Assembly: GCA_001599295.1 (NCBI GenBank)
Contig: BCGN01000007.1
Coordinates: 1,167,791-1,231,790 of the forward strand
DNA: 64,000 nt
Reading direction: 5' to 3'
DNA from: Sporopachydermia quercuum
Lineage: Eukaryota > Ascomycota > Sporopachydermiomycetes > Sporopachydermiales > Sporopachydermiaceae
Shown here: piece by piece, positions 55,097 to 64,000 of the stretch
Layout of the letters: each line of letters begins with the position of its first letter
How positions within the stretch are numbered: the first letter of the stretch is position 1
Position numbers and translations under genes: made by a program
Notes under the pieces: generated by a model
What the model was told of the DNA's origin: nothing
What the model saw: only the letters and a program-made list of their open reading frames with translations
Databases searched by the model: none

Positions 55097-57952
55097 CTAA
55101 TGGATACCCAGTTGTGTGGCAAATGCAGTACTCATACTCTGAATGTCGTCATCCAAATCATTTCTTTCAAACTTTGTTGATTGAACGTACTGATTCAATG
55201 TACTATCAAAATTGACGGGCCCAGAGCTAAGTTTATCACTGTTAGCAATACCATTGAATTCCTCATAGTCAGGAACAAAACTCATCAAGCTCTCAGTATC
55301 GAAATTCGAAGACACAGCGGATGAGCCAAAATTGGTGCTATTGAGTCCATACAAGCCGCCAGGACGTCTTGATCTAGATCTATGATCCTTCGTAAGTTTC
55401 AAAGGACTTACCTGTAAATTATCCAATAAACCTTCAACCAAACAGCCATTTTCTTTGAAATGCAACAACAACTCTCTCCATAAAGTGTTCTTAACTAGAG
55501 AATTGGGATTGCCAATAACGATCAGCCCAAATTTAGCTCTTGTTAAAGCAACATTCAAACGNTTAGGATCTTTCAAGAACCCAATCATATTTTGATCATT
55601 AGAACGAACACATGAAAGGATAATGATATCTTTTTCTCTACCCTGGAAAGCATCAACAGATGCCACCTCAATTCTCTCGTATAAATCTTTTGACATCAAT
55701 CCACTAAACTGCATATACTGTGAAATATATTCCCTTTGGCCCTCATAAGGGGTAATTACACCAATTTGTTCGGGTTCAAATCCATCCCTTAAAAATTTCG
55801 AGATAGTCTGCTCAACATTAGCTGCCTCACTACGGTTGAGATAACTAACGCCATTCTGTGAAAGCTCTTCTTTTCCATAGGTACACCAGAACATCATAGG
55901 AGTCGATCGAACAGGCCAGGGAAATGAACAATGAGAGATAGTTCTGTTTCTTTCTGTGACACCGTTCTGTAGACTTCCTTCATAGAAAATGTTACTAGAA
56001 AAAGCACTGAGCTTAGGATGCATTCTATATTGAACAGTCAATCTGATTGGAATATGTCCTAGAATAATCAATCTTTCGAACAGTGAACGTTTCAATCCTG
56101 CATTGGCCGCTGGTTTACTCAGTATAACAGGTCCCAATTGCTGATGATCACCTACAAGGATGACTTGTTTACAACCTTTAACTAGAGGAATCAAACATTC
56201 AGGTTCAGCGGCTTGAGCAATTTCATCAATCAACACAGTGCTAAATCTCATATTCTCTAATCTTCTGTCACCAGCCCCAACACAGGTGCAACAGATAACA
56301 TCAGCTTTCTCTAAAATGGTCTTTTCTTGGTTTCGCAAAAGACTTCTGTACTTCTTCAAATCCTTAGGAGACAGTTCACCAGTCAAACTTTTGAGCTCAT
56401 CTAGCTTGGAAAGTTCTTTATTTCCCTTTACTCTGCTATGCAACGTAATAGAAGTGCTACTCTGGTCTAAATCCTCCTTACTCTTAGCCATAACCCGCAC
56501 TACGTTCAACTTCATCTCTTCAAGCTTCGAAGCCAAATGATCAACTGCCACATTCGATGGAGCACATACTAAAACACGAGGTCTATCTTTTGATCTCTTG
56601 GATTCTTTCTCCATCAGTTGAACTAAATGATACACAATAGTAGCAGATGTAACTGTCTTACCAGTTCCTGGAGGTCCTTGAATCAAAGACAAAGGACGCT
56701 TTAAAACAGCTCTGACTGCATTTGCTTGAGAAACATTCAGTTCAGGGAATCCTGGAACAGAGAATGTGTCTGGTAGCTTACTGTTCAGTGTTATAGGTTC
56801 AACCTCGTGGCCCATAAGATTATGATATATGTAACCAGATACAGAAAGATTATCAATAGCGAAATCTTTCATAGCCTTCTGCATTCTCTTGAAAGTAACG
56901 CCCTTCCAAACCAATCTTACGATGAAATTATTCTTTTTATCAACTGGTATTTCTTCCTCTTTATATCGACCTTCTGGACATCTACCATTAAGCTCTAATA
57001 CGACCTGAAAACCAATACCATCAATAATCTTTGTAACGAAACCAAAACCCATCCAAGAATTATTGTAATCACCATCGTACTCTAGTAGCATTTCATCACC
57101 AACAGAAACTTTCAAACGACCCTCATATCTTGGTAAGGAAAAAGAAACCAAATGTTTCCCATTTAAACCAAGATCCCACGATACAAATACATTTCTAAAA
57201 ACTAAAGACTCAGTTTCAATTCTATTGCAGTCATCTTCTAACTTCACCAAAGGACCATAAGATCGTTGATATTCATAACCATCAACAAATCTTATAGGGA
57301 TTGGCTCAATATCTTCTTCCTGTCTTTCAATAGTCTCCAACTCTTCAAATGTAATGTCTTTTTTCATTCTCCAAGCATCCTCCAATAAGGAAACTTGATT
57401 CAAGTCGATTTTTCTTGCACCGAAAACTTCGTCCTCAGTAGGAATTGCTGTTACCCAGCTTAATAGCTGCTTGTCTTCAATCAAAGATTGCCATTCATTA
57501 GTATCCCAGTAGGAGCTGTTGCCCTTGATAGAGCATGGATTTCTGCAGAGAATGACCAACACGGTTTCTGATTGTGCCGAAACAAATCCCAATGTGAAAA
57601 CATTTTTGCCGCCACAGTTATAACATTGCAAGATATTATCACCATAGTCTGAATAAGGATGCAATGATATCGTTTTATGCTTGGAATAAACCAAATGTGT
57701 TATGATGTGTGATCCCCGGGTACCAGCATTGGAATTACAAAACCACTTCTCACAATCAGCGCATTTAGCTAAGCATGCAGGATTATTGATCCCACAATAG
57801 GAACATGATTCTTTACAAGTTTGGTGTGATGTTTCACCGGCTTCAGTTAATTCTTCTTCAATGAAAGCATCTAATCTACTGTCGTCAGATAAATTATCGT
57901 CTGAATACTCAGAAGCATTTACCTCTGATTGATTCTCGTTAATTTCCTGCAT
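55097..57952 (-). CDS. NAM7: RNA helicase Upf1/Nam7 of nonsense-mediated decay
   Basis: ATP-dependent SF1 RNA helicase that, with Nmd2 and Upf3, triggers decay of mRNAs with premature stops. It has 951 aa (971 in S. cerevisiae). After an acidic N-terminus comes the Upf2-binding CH zinc domain (CSYCGINNPACLAKCADCEKWFC, given here in part; about 45-170). Helicase core: motif I QGPPGTGKTVTSATIVYHL (about 425-440), CAPSNVAVDHLASKL, CCTCVGAGD, Walker B region VLIDEIAQAAEPECLIPL, VGDHQQLGPVI, VQYRMHP, ITPYEGQREYISQYMQ, EVASVDAFQGREKDIIILSC and LNVALTRAK. The Walker B box reads DEIAQA where S. cerevisiae has DESTQA. The C-terminal tail is divergent. One base undetermined near 55562, at the arginine of DPRRLNV. 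Confidence 0.98.
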   Translation of the reverse strand: MQEINENQSEVNASEYSDDNLSDDSRLDAFIEEELTEAGETSHQTCKESCSYCGINNPACLAKCADCEKWFCNSNAGTRGSHIITHLVYSKHKTISLHPYSDYGDNILQCYNCGGKNVFTLGFVSAQSETVLVILCRNPCSIKGNSSYWDTNEWQSLIEDKQLLSWVTAIPTEDEVFGARKIDLNQVSLLEDAWRMKKDITFEELETIERQEEDIEPIPIRFVDGYEYQRSYGPLVKLEDDCNRIETESLVFRNVFVSWDLGLNGKHLVSFSLPRYEGRLKVSVGDEMLLEYDGDYNNSWMGFGFVTKIIDGIGFQVVLELNGRCPEGRYKEEEIPVDKKNNFIVRLVWKGVTFKRMQKAMKDFAIDNLSVSGYIYHNLMGHEVEPITLNSKLPDTFSVPGFPELNVSQANAVRAVLKRPLSLIQGPPGTGKTVTSATIVYHLVQLMEKESKRSKDRPRVLVCAPSNVAVDHLASKLEEMKLNVVRVMAKSKEDLDQSSTSITLHSRVKGNKELSKLDELKSLTGELSPKDLKKYRSLLRNQEKTILEKADVICCTCVGAGDRRLENMRFSTVLIDEIAQAAEPECLIPLVKGCKQVILVGDHQQLGPVILSKPAANAGLKRSLFERLIILGHIPIRLTVQYRMHPKLSAFSSNIFYEGSLQNGVTERNRTISHCSFPWPVRSTPMMFWCTYGKEELSQNGVSYLNRSEAANVEQTISKFLRDGFEPEQIGVITPYEGQREYISQYMQFSGLMSKDLYERIEVASVDAFQGREKDIIILSCVRSNDQNMIGFLKDPXRLNVALTRAKFGLIVIGNPNSLVKNTLWRELLLHFKENGCLVEGLLDNLQVSPLKLTKDHRSRSRRPGGLYGLNSTNFGSSAVSSNFDTESLMSFVPDYEEFNGIANSDKLSSGPVNFDSTLNQYVQSTKFERNDLDDDIQSMSTAFATQLGIH

Positions 57953-60900
57953 GGCATAGCATGTGTTATTCTACATAGAATGTGTCAATTTCGCCCTCCC
58001 GTGTAAAAGTCTTCTTCACAGTGCTTCAACAAATTAACCCCTATGACTTTATACCAGTATGTAAACTTTTTGTCCATTTAGATTGTTTACCCCCCAACAC
58101 ATAGATTCTATCAACAAAATAAGAATAATGATTGCTACTTCTCCTTCCTCAAGTTTTTTTTCATTTTCATTTTTCATCGGCACTCTAAATTGAAAATATA
58201 TGAAAGGAGACGTAAAGTATTCATTTACTCAGAAACATGGAGCATGTGATGTAGAAACACTGGGGGAAAGACAGAAGATAGAAAATGTGAGGAAAATGTT
58301 CTGGTGCTCTTAAAGAAAGATGGAAACGAATGGTGGCAGAATGAATAGCTAGTGAATATCAATGGGTACTAAAAATTTGAGATTTTGAGAATAATTGTGG
58401 GAATTTAATTGTATATGATGAAAGAATAGAAGTCGGAAATGAAGTTTGATCGAACGAAAGAAACACCTCTTGAAACAGGTCGATTATTTTGCTCCCCTTT
58501 CTTGGCCATTACTCCGTCGAGTCTTCTATTATCATGAAGTACGAATTAAGTTTCAATAGGCTTAAGGTTTTCCTAAAAGAGGTTTAGGGTTAACCATATG
58601 ATGTAACTTTTCTTAAGGCATCCTTACTCAGCTTTCTCTTTCTGCTCGGTTACGGAATCAACGACTAGGTGAACAGCTTAATAGTAGTGGACTTCTGGTT
58701 GTAATTCTTCAGAAGTTTGTTGTTTTGACAGAGTGAGATAACTGGGGGTGATCGAAGGGGTGATGGAAGTTGTTTTCGATATGAAAATCTTGATGTTATG
58801 AGAAATGGGACGGAGGGTGTTATTGGCTTCAGTACATCTATGGTGTGTTGTTAGAGTTGTTACAAGATGAGGCTGAATAAGTTGTAATATACAACTCTTC
58901 ATTGAACAGCTTTAAGAAACTAATTGGTTATAGATGTCAGAGATCTAGAGGGCAAACGGAGTGGAGGAATACTGCTTGTGGTAGATTATGAAGTGTTATG
59001 AGCAACTAAGAATCCTATCAATTAATATCACTTCTACAGTAGTATAATTGAAGTTGAGAACCTCCCAACTGAACCCAATTCACAGGTTGTGTTTTCTGAA
59101 GATATTTCTATCGTACTTAATACTACATTTCCTATCCGAACATGGCTATCTATCAACACACTTACAACTCTGTAGTTTCTCTATGATTTACACTACATAG
59201 TTTTCCTACATTTCTCCTCTTACACTCAGAATGCCACTCCTTTCTCTCTAAAATAATCTAACTAAGACTTTCTAGGCCACTTCAGTTTTGCTCTCTCCAC
59301 ACTTTCCGAAGCTATCTATACCTTCAAACGAATTGTTTTTCTCTTCTCTTTCACTTCTTGCTATTCAATTGATCGTGGGCTTAGAAAAAAAGTAGTATCT
59401 TTTGTCCTCTTTTCGTTCATTAAGCGATTTCACTTGAGCATTTCCCATTTGGATAACATTTAATTGAATTGATACAAATGCGGGTGAAAAAATGGAACTT
59501 AAGGTACTAACTTTAAATTTGGAAAAGCTCAATTTACGAGTTTAATGAATGAAATAAACGATTGAAGCCAAAGCGAAAAAGACAAGAAGAGCTGGGAGAT
59601 GAGATGAATATTCTATTGATTAGTGTGTTAGCTTACAATGCTTAGCTGCAAGATGATAATTAAGACTCATCTGTAATGGAAAGTTATTGATTGCCATCAA
59701 TCAATCCAGTTCCTTGTACAAGATGTAGAAATTTCAATGTATATGGTATGTTTTGGTACGACAATTTTGGAACAACGATTTCATGAGATCGACAAGTATA
59801 TATATAGTATGAAAGGTCGGTAATAAATTTGTATATTGTAGAGCACATATAGAATTGAATAAATGACAGTACCTCCATGATGTAGGATATGGTTGTGACT
59901 AGAAAACTGTTCAAAGCAATTCCATGAAACAAAGCTTTAGCAGTGTCTGTTCAATATTCTTTGACAGCAACAAATGTTGAAAAGCAGTATCCAGAGAGAC
60001 TTTCACCATTGGCGATTTGAAGATAGCCAACAGTATATGGTATGAACAAAATGATGAAGAAGTGAAATACCACTTATTACCAAGCTTTCTCTCTCGACGA
60101 AAAGCTACCCTACATATCTGCCAGAGGGCATAATGACAAGTAAGTTTACCCCTGGATCTTGATGAACAAACGGTCTCATCTCATCTCCACTTCCATCACT
60201 GAAGACAAGGTGATGATTAGGCAAGATCTACATAAAACTGAGGACACAATCAATCACCAAAGAAGGTTATGTTCTTGTCATTTGTCATTTAATATACAAG
60301 AGTTTTCAAAGGCAACCCATTAGCAGGGGTTGGATATCTTGCTTATCCGTATTACCCCCTTCCTGCATACACAACTATAGATTACTTGAAAATCATCAAC
60401 CATCAACCATATTTTACCAATCTTTCTTTGTTCTTTTCGTTTCCTTCAACTTCAATGTTGTGGAGCTACTATATACAAATGAGTATTCTTGTTCTTAGCG
60501 GATTGTTCCTCTCCAGTTTCTTATAGCTTTATAGAGACTTTATAACTGACTAACTTGTAGCTTGCAAATGAGTTGAGTCCGTAGAGATATAAAACTTTAA
60601 CAAATTGTCAATAGTTTTCTTCTCTCCACTATTCACAGTTAATCCATCTCATTCTTCTCTTCGAATTGAGTATTCTACCTTCCTTTATTCGTTCTTCTGA
60701 AGTATTCCACATTATATCATTACGGAAGCCAAGGCATTTAAGCATAGACATGCATTACTAACTCTTAACTTTAATCCTTTGTGAACCATCCTATGCACCA
60801 GTTTTGGAAGAGTTAGTAAATCTTTGATCTCTTAGTGCACTCAAATTTGAGACACCTAACTTTGTTATACCAGAACGACTTATATTATTAAACTAAGATA

Positions 60901-62374
60901 AAACCTGTATATAGGAATATACGATTTTACAACGTTGACAAAAATCTTTTTCTTTACCAGGGTTCAAGTTTTCCTACTTGTTTAATTCTAACAGACTTCC
61001 TTTGAACTGTACCGTGCTAGTTTCCAACCTCATTCATTTTTTTATAATCGCCCATCTACCAAGTCAAAGTGTGCTTCTTTCTACGCAGGTACTTACATAT
61101 TCTAATTTTAATTAAAGTTAAGCTCAGAGCCTAGCTATTAACCTAAATAGTGAAGGTTACAGTTTATATACTCTTCCACTTAAACCTTATACAGCTACTA
61201 GGTAACCAATCTTAAACTTTCAACCTTAACTGCTAATCAGTGCATTTTTTGAGCTTGTATTCTTTGCATTCCATGCCCGCTCCGTCTTTCTTTCGTTCCC
61301 ACGATATAATTAAAATTCAACTAAGACCCACTTTAATAATCGAGCAATTGATCAGAATCTTCTTTCTGTTAATCTATTCATATCGGTGTTTTAATAAACA
61401 ACCAGTTCAGTTCGCTTTAATCTTTACAAAATTTCAACCTACTTCGGTTTCCAATTTGACAAAATTAGCTCAGCATCGAACAAATATATACAGTGAATCA
61501 AATCTTAATCCTGTTTTGCATCTGTTTTCCATTGGTAACTTGTTCGTTAGTAAGTTAACTAGTTGTCACCCTGAACTAAAAAATAGCAGACAAAAATATC
61601 ACGTACTTCAAAGACGCACCGAAGCAAATGATGATTGTAAAGTCAGTGTTGAATTGATCTGTATTTGCTTTGAATATATCTGGGTCACTTAATTTTTTTT
61701 TTATTTGATTTGATTTCATATTCACTGAAATAGGAGGGGAATACTTTCATTGGGAGCGAAGAACAAGCACTTTTTATGAAAATATTGACGACAATATTGC
61801 TAAGAGACGGATTGGAGTGAACTAACAAGGAGTTATCAGTCGTGAAGTTGGTTTCAGTAGTGTAATTTTATTGAAAGAAGGAGTAGAGAGAGAGATAAGA
61901 GAAAAGACAGGAAAAGAAAAGAAAAGATAGAAAGATAGGAGCAATAAGACAAAGGAGATAGTTGTTACCGCCAGGATAGTCGAGGTACTCAGATCAAAAT
62001 AGCTGTTACATTGTCGATTGGAACTCCTAAGGTATTCGCTGAGTTGAGTTCCGGATACCAGAAAGATAACGACGGGAAGTTTTCTCAATAGTTTATCATA
62101 GTAGTCGATATCATTCTTCTTTGACTCGAATCCATTTTGAAGAAGAAGGAAAGAAAACAATTAAAACCGCAGAAGATATACGGCCTGAAGGTCTTGTAGT
62201 ATGGTAAAGCTTGTGATTCCTATAGCATGGTGAATATCATCTAGAAAAAGAGAACCTCTTGAATCGCCAGATACAAAACTCACAGCTTATCTATCGAGTG
62301 ATTCTGTAAGAAAGAATTACGAATATACTCTAATTTGTATTTATATCAACTATTGGATAAAGCAGCCACAAAAA
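57953..62374. other. 4.4-kb divergent gap NAM7/WSC
   Basis: Contains both promoters. Features seen: an ATG-ACA-A/GTAAGT donor at 60133-60145 with a GACTAAC branch and TAG acceptor at 60548-60560 but no open second exon; ORFs 58678-58902 (minus, ATG, 74 aa) and 61273-61692 (plus); and a purine-rich run at 61,870-61,960. Nothing with homology. Confidence 0.45.
61273..61692 (+). CDS. Hypothetical ORF (139 aa), possibly spliced
   Basis: The longest ATG-started frame in the gap (MPAPSFFRSHDII...). No recognised motif; a hydrophobic IRIFFLLIYSY segment near residue 30. A GTAAGT inside (after GNLFV, about 61,552) together with GAACTAAC at about 61,820 and an AG just after would join in frame to a Glu/Lys-rich tail near 61,830-61,930. 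Neither form can be confirmed from sequence alone. Confidence 0.25.
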   Translation: MPAPSFFRSHDIIKIQLRPTLIIEQLIRIFFLLIYSYRCFNKQPVQFALIFTKFQPTSVSNLTKLAQHRTNIYSESNLNPVLHLFSIGNLFVSKLTSCHPELKNSRQKYHVLQRRTEANDDCKVSVELICICFEYIWVT

Positions 62375-63688
62375 ATGGTTGAGGTCTATAAAAATTTCAT
62401 CCACAATATGATTTGGTGGAGCTCGTTATTAATTTTGTTCTCGGGTGTGAAAGCGTTTGAACAAAGTGTCTGCTCATCAGACAATACCTCACCGGAGGAG
62501 CCTGTATCGTATGAATTTAATTCAAATGGTTATTGTCGAGACCGTTGTGCATACGAAGGCTATGCACTAGCAGTTGTTCAAGGAGATGATTGCTGGTGTA
62601 CGAATTACCTACCTGCTGCTTCGACAAGCGTAGGTTCTTGTTCAGATACTTGTCCAGGGTATCCAGCAGAACTATGTGGTAATGTTGAACAAAATCTTTA
62701 TGGTTATATCGAAATAAGTACCCCCAGTGGCACACAAGGTTCAGACACAGTTTCCACTTTAAGCTCTGATACAAGCTCTGATACAAGCTCTGATACAAGC
62801 TCTGACACAAGCCCTGATACAAGTTCTGATACAAGTTTAGATTCAAGTTCAGAATCAAGTTCAGATTCTAGCTCAACTTCTAGCTCAACTTCTAGCTCAA
62901 CTTTTAGCTCAAGCTCAAGTGAAACCCCAAGTTCTAGTGATGAAACGACTTCTCCTTCTCCATCTCCAACATCTACAAGCGATATTGAATCCACATCACC
63001 AACGGAAGAGGTGACGTTATTACAAACATCCACGCAACAAATAGTATACACAACAATGATAACAGGGTCAGTAGAGACGATATTTGTTAGTGAAAGCGGT
63101 AGTGGTGGTCCAAGTGGGACAACTCAACAGCCAGGTGAAACATACATAATGACGTCACTGGTAACATCAATAGTATCGATTATATCCACAGCATCTCCTA
63201 CGATTGACAGCGAACCCGCATCTTCTTCATTGTCGTCAAGTACATCACAAGACTCCCCAAGCGCAAAGCCAAGCTCCAATTCCTTTTGGTCAGATGGTGG
63301 TAAAGTTGCTGGAGTGTTTGTCGTGGTGGGGGTTGTTGTACTAGCCCTAATAGGATTGTTGTTATGGTGGTATTGTCGTCGAAGACGTAATGGAAGTGAC
63401 TCTACAAAACAACCTGAAATGGAAGAACGGCTAAGAGTGAATCCTGCATTCGCTGCTTCTTATGATAACGAACCTTTACCATCAGGTTCTGATGACGATC
63501 TAACGATTCCACTACCAGCAGTTGAAGTAGACCAAAGACTTGATCCTAATCATATATACATGCGTTGGTATCAGAATGAGTCCAAACGATCATTACAGGA
63601 TGATCATGATTATTCAAGAAGGGTTTTTACCGTTGCCAATCCAGATCCTGACAGACCATCGCTTGAGAAACAACACAGTAAATCTTGA
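62375..63688 (+). CDS. WSC-domain cell-wall stress sensor
   Basis: Plasma-membrane mechanosensor that signals through Rom2/Rho1 to the cell-wall integrity pathway. 437 aa. A hydrophobic signal segment (IWWSSLLILFSGVKAF) is followed by the WSC domain (about 30-112) with eight cysteines, including GYCRDRCAYEGYALAVVQG and DDCWCTNY, then GNVEQNLYGY. A Ser/Thr-rich mucin-like stalk (about 115-305) begins with repeats of SDTS and acts as the nanospring known for the family. One membrane helix follows (VAGVFVVVGVVVLALIGLLL) with a YCRRRR stop-transfer and a ~95-residue acidic tail. SLG1/WSC1, WSC2 and WSC3 cannot be told apart from this; no synteny helps. Confidence 0.93.
   Translation: MVEVYKNFIHNMIWWSSLLILFSGVKAFEQSVCSSDNTSPEEPVSYEFNSNGYCRDRCAYEGYALAVVQGDDCWCTNYLPAASTSVGSCSDTCPGYPAELCGNVEQNLYGYIEISTPSGTQGSDTVSTLSSDTSSDTSSDTSSDTSPDTSSDTSLDSSSESSSDSSSTSSSTSSSTFSSSSSETPSSSDETTSPSPSPTSTSDIESTSPTEEVTLLQTSTQQIVYTTMITGSVETIFVSESGSGGPSGTTQQPGETYIMTSLVTSIVSIISTASPTIDSEPASSSLSSSTSQDSPSAKPSSNSFWSDGGKVAGVFVVVGVVVLALIGLLLWWYCRRRRNGSDSTKQPEMEERLRVNPAFAASYDNEPLPSGSDDDLTIPLPAVEVDQRLDPNHIYMRWYQNESKRSLQDDHDYSRRVFTVANPDPDRPSLEKQHSKS
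62762..62916 (+). repeat. 12-bp coding repeat in the WSC stalk
   Basis: Six near-perfect copies of AGCTCTGATACA (62762-62833), then seven diverged copies to about 62916. Each unit encodes four residues (Ser-Ser-Asp-Thr and variants), so copy-number change keeps the frame and alters stalk length. Confidence 0.85.
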
Positions 63689-64000
63689 TTGCACATCTCT
63701 GTGAAACATTAGGTATGTTTTGCATTTTATTTTTAATTTGACTTCTATGATCATAATTATAGTATTGTATTTATCTNTCTCAAGCAACGAAAAAGAAGAA
63801 AAAAGAGAATAAAGTAGTTATAATCCATTCTATTCAGTATTTTTTCATCGACATGGAGCTCAAAGGATTCCACGCTCTTTACCTGATGCGTTCGTTGTGT
63901 TACAATATTTATATTGGTCTATCCTCACGGCAATATATGGTAGATTATTTTAGATCTGTTCACTTGATGATGAATCTTTTTATGACTTGGAATTTGGTAG
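63689..64000. other. WSC 3' flank to window end
   Basis: 312 bp, AT-rich; no feature seen. Confidence 0.6.

Noticed and set aside
61822-62160. 112-codon minus-strand frame (QNGFESKKNDIDYYDKLL...)
   Set aside because: Contains no ATG at all, and no donor/branch pair upstream to supply one; partly antisense to a purine run.
1-64000. CTG-to-serine decoding, transposons, LTRs, CRISPR or rRNA
   Set aside because: CTG codes for conserved leucine in alpha-actinin (ILR in the first CH domain); no mobile-element protein, terminal repeat pair, CRISPR array or rRNA segment was seen.

Overview
The window is nuclear DNA of a budding yeast (Saccharomycotina) with AT-rich intergenic DNA, standard decoding of CTG as leucine, and gene order close to Saccharomyces cerevisiae. 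NUP133-RPF2-MTD1 matches YKR082W-YKR081C-YKR080W. GYP1, TRZ1, VPS5, ALG8, CYT1, YNG1, CKA2 and SLD7 interleave the two S. cerevisiae ohnologous tracks (YKR078-079 and YOR060-070). This is what a lineage that did not pass through the whole-genome duplication should show. Saccharomycetaceae or Saccharomycodaceae fits best; the species cannot be fixed from the sequence.

Layout, left to right: NUP133 (-, runs off the left edge), RPF2 (+, spliced), MTD1 (-), SPC97 (-, not syntenic here in S. cerevisiae), GYP1 (+, four exons), tRNA-Gly(GCC) (-), TRZ1 (+), VPS5 (-), ALG8 (+), CYT1 (-, spliced), YNG1-like ING/PHD gene (+), a UPF0538/C2orf76-family gene (-, four exons), an alpha-actinin gene (+), CKA2 (-, spliced), SLD7 (+, four exons), a possible HSK3 (+), REG1/REG2-like (-), tRNA-Phe(GAA) with intron (+), NAM7/UPF1 (-) and a WSC-type cell-wall sensor (+). 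The conserved block ends after SLD7. No transposon, CRISPR, rRNA or virus-like element was recognised.

The most striking property is splicing. I could assign twelve spliceosomal introns in six genes, and the five of these with S. cerevisiae orthologues are, as far as I recall, intronless there. Donors are GTATGT or GTAAGT. Branch sites are NNCTAAC (one TATTAAC). The acceptor always lies only 7-17 nt after the branch site. Several first exons are tiny (13-55 nt), so plain ORF calling misses real starts and hides whole genes.

The genes do not form one pathway. They cover the nuclear pore (NUP133), 60S assembly (RPF2), one-carbon metabolism (MTD1), microtubule nucleation (SPC97, perhaps HSK3), Golgi and endosome traffic (GYP1, VPS5), tRNA 3' processing (TRZ1), N-glycosylation (ALG8), respiration (CYT1), chromatin (YNG1), actin bundling (alpha-actinin), CK2 signalling (CKA2), replication initiation (SLD7), glucose repression (REG1), mRNA decay (NAM7) and cell-wall integrity (WSC). 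Items outside the usual budding-yeast set are the alpha-actinin, the UPF0538 gene, and a possible non-AUG mitochondrial form of TRZ1.
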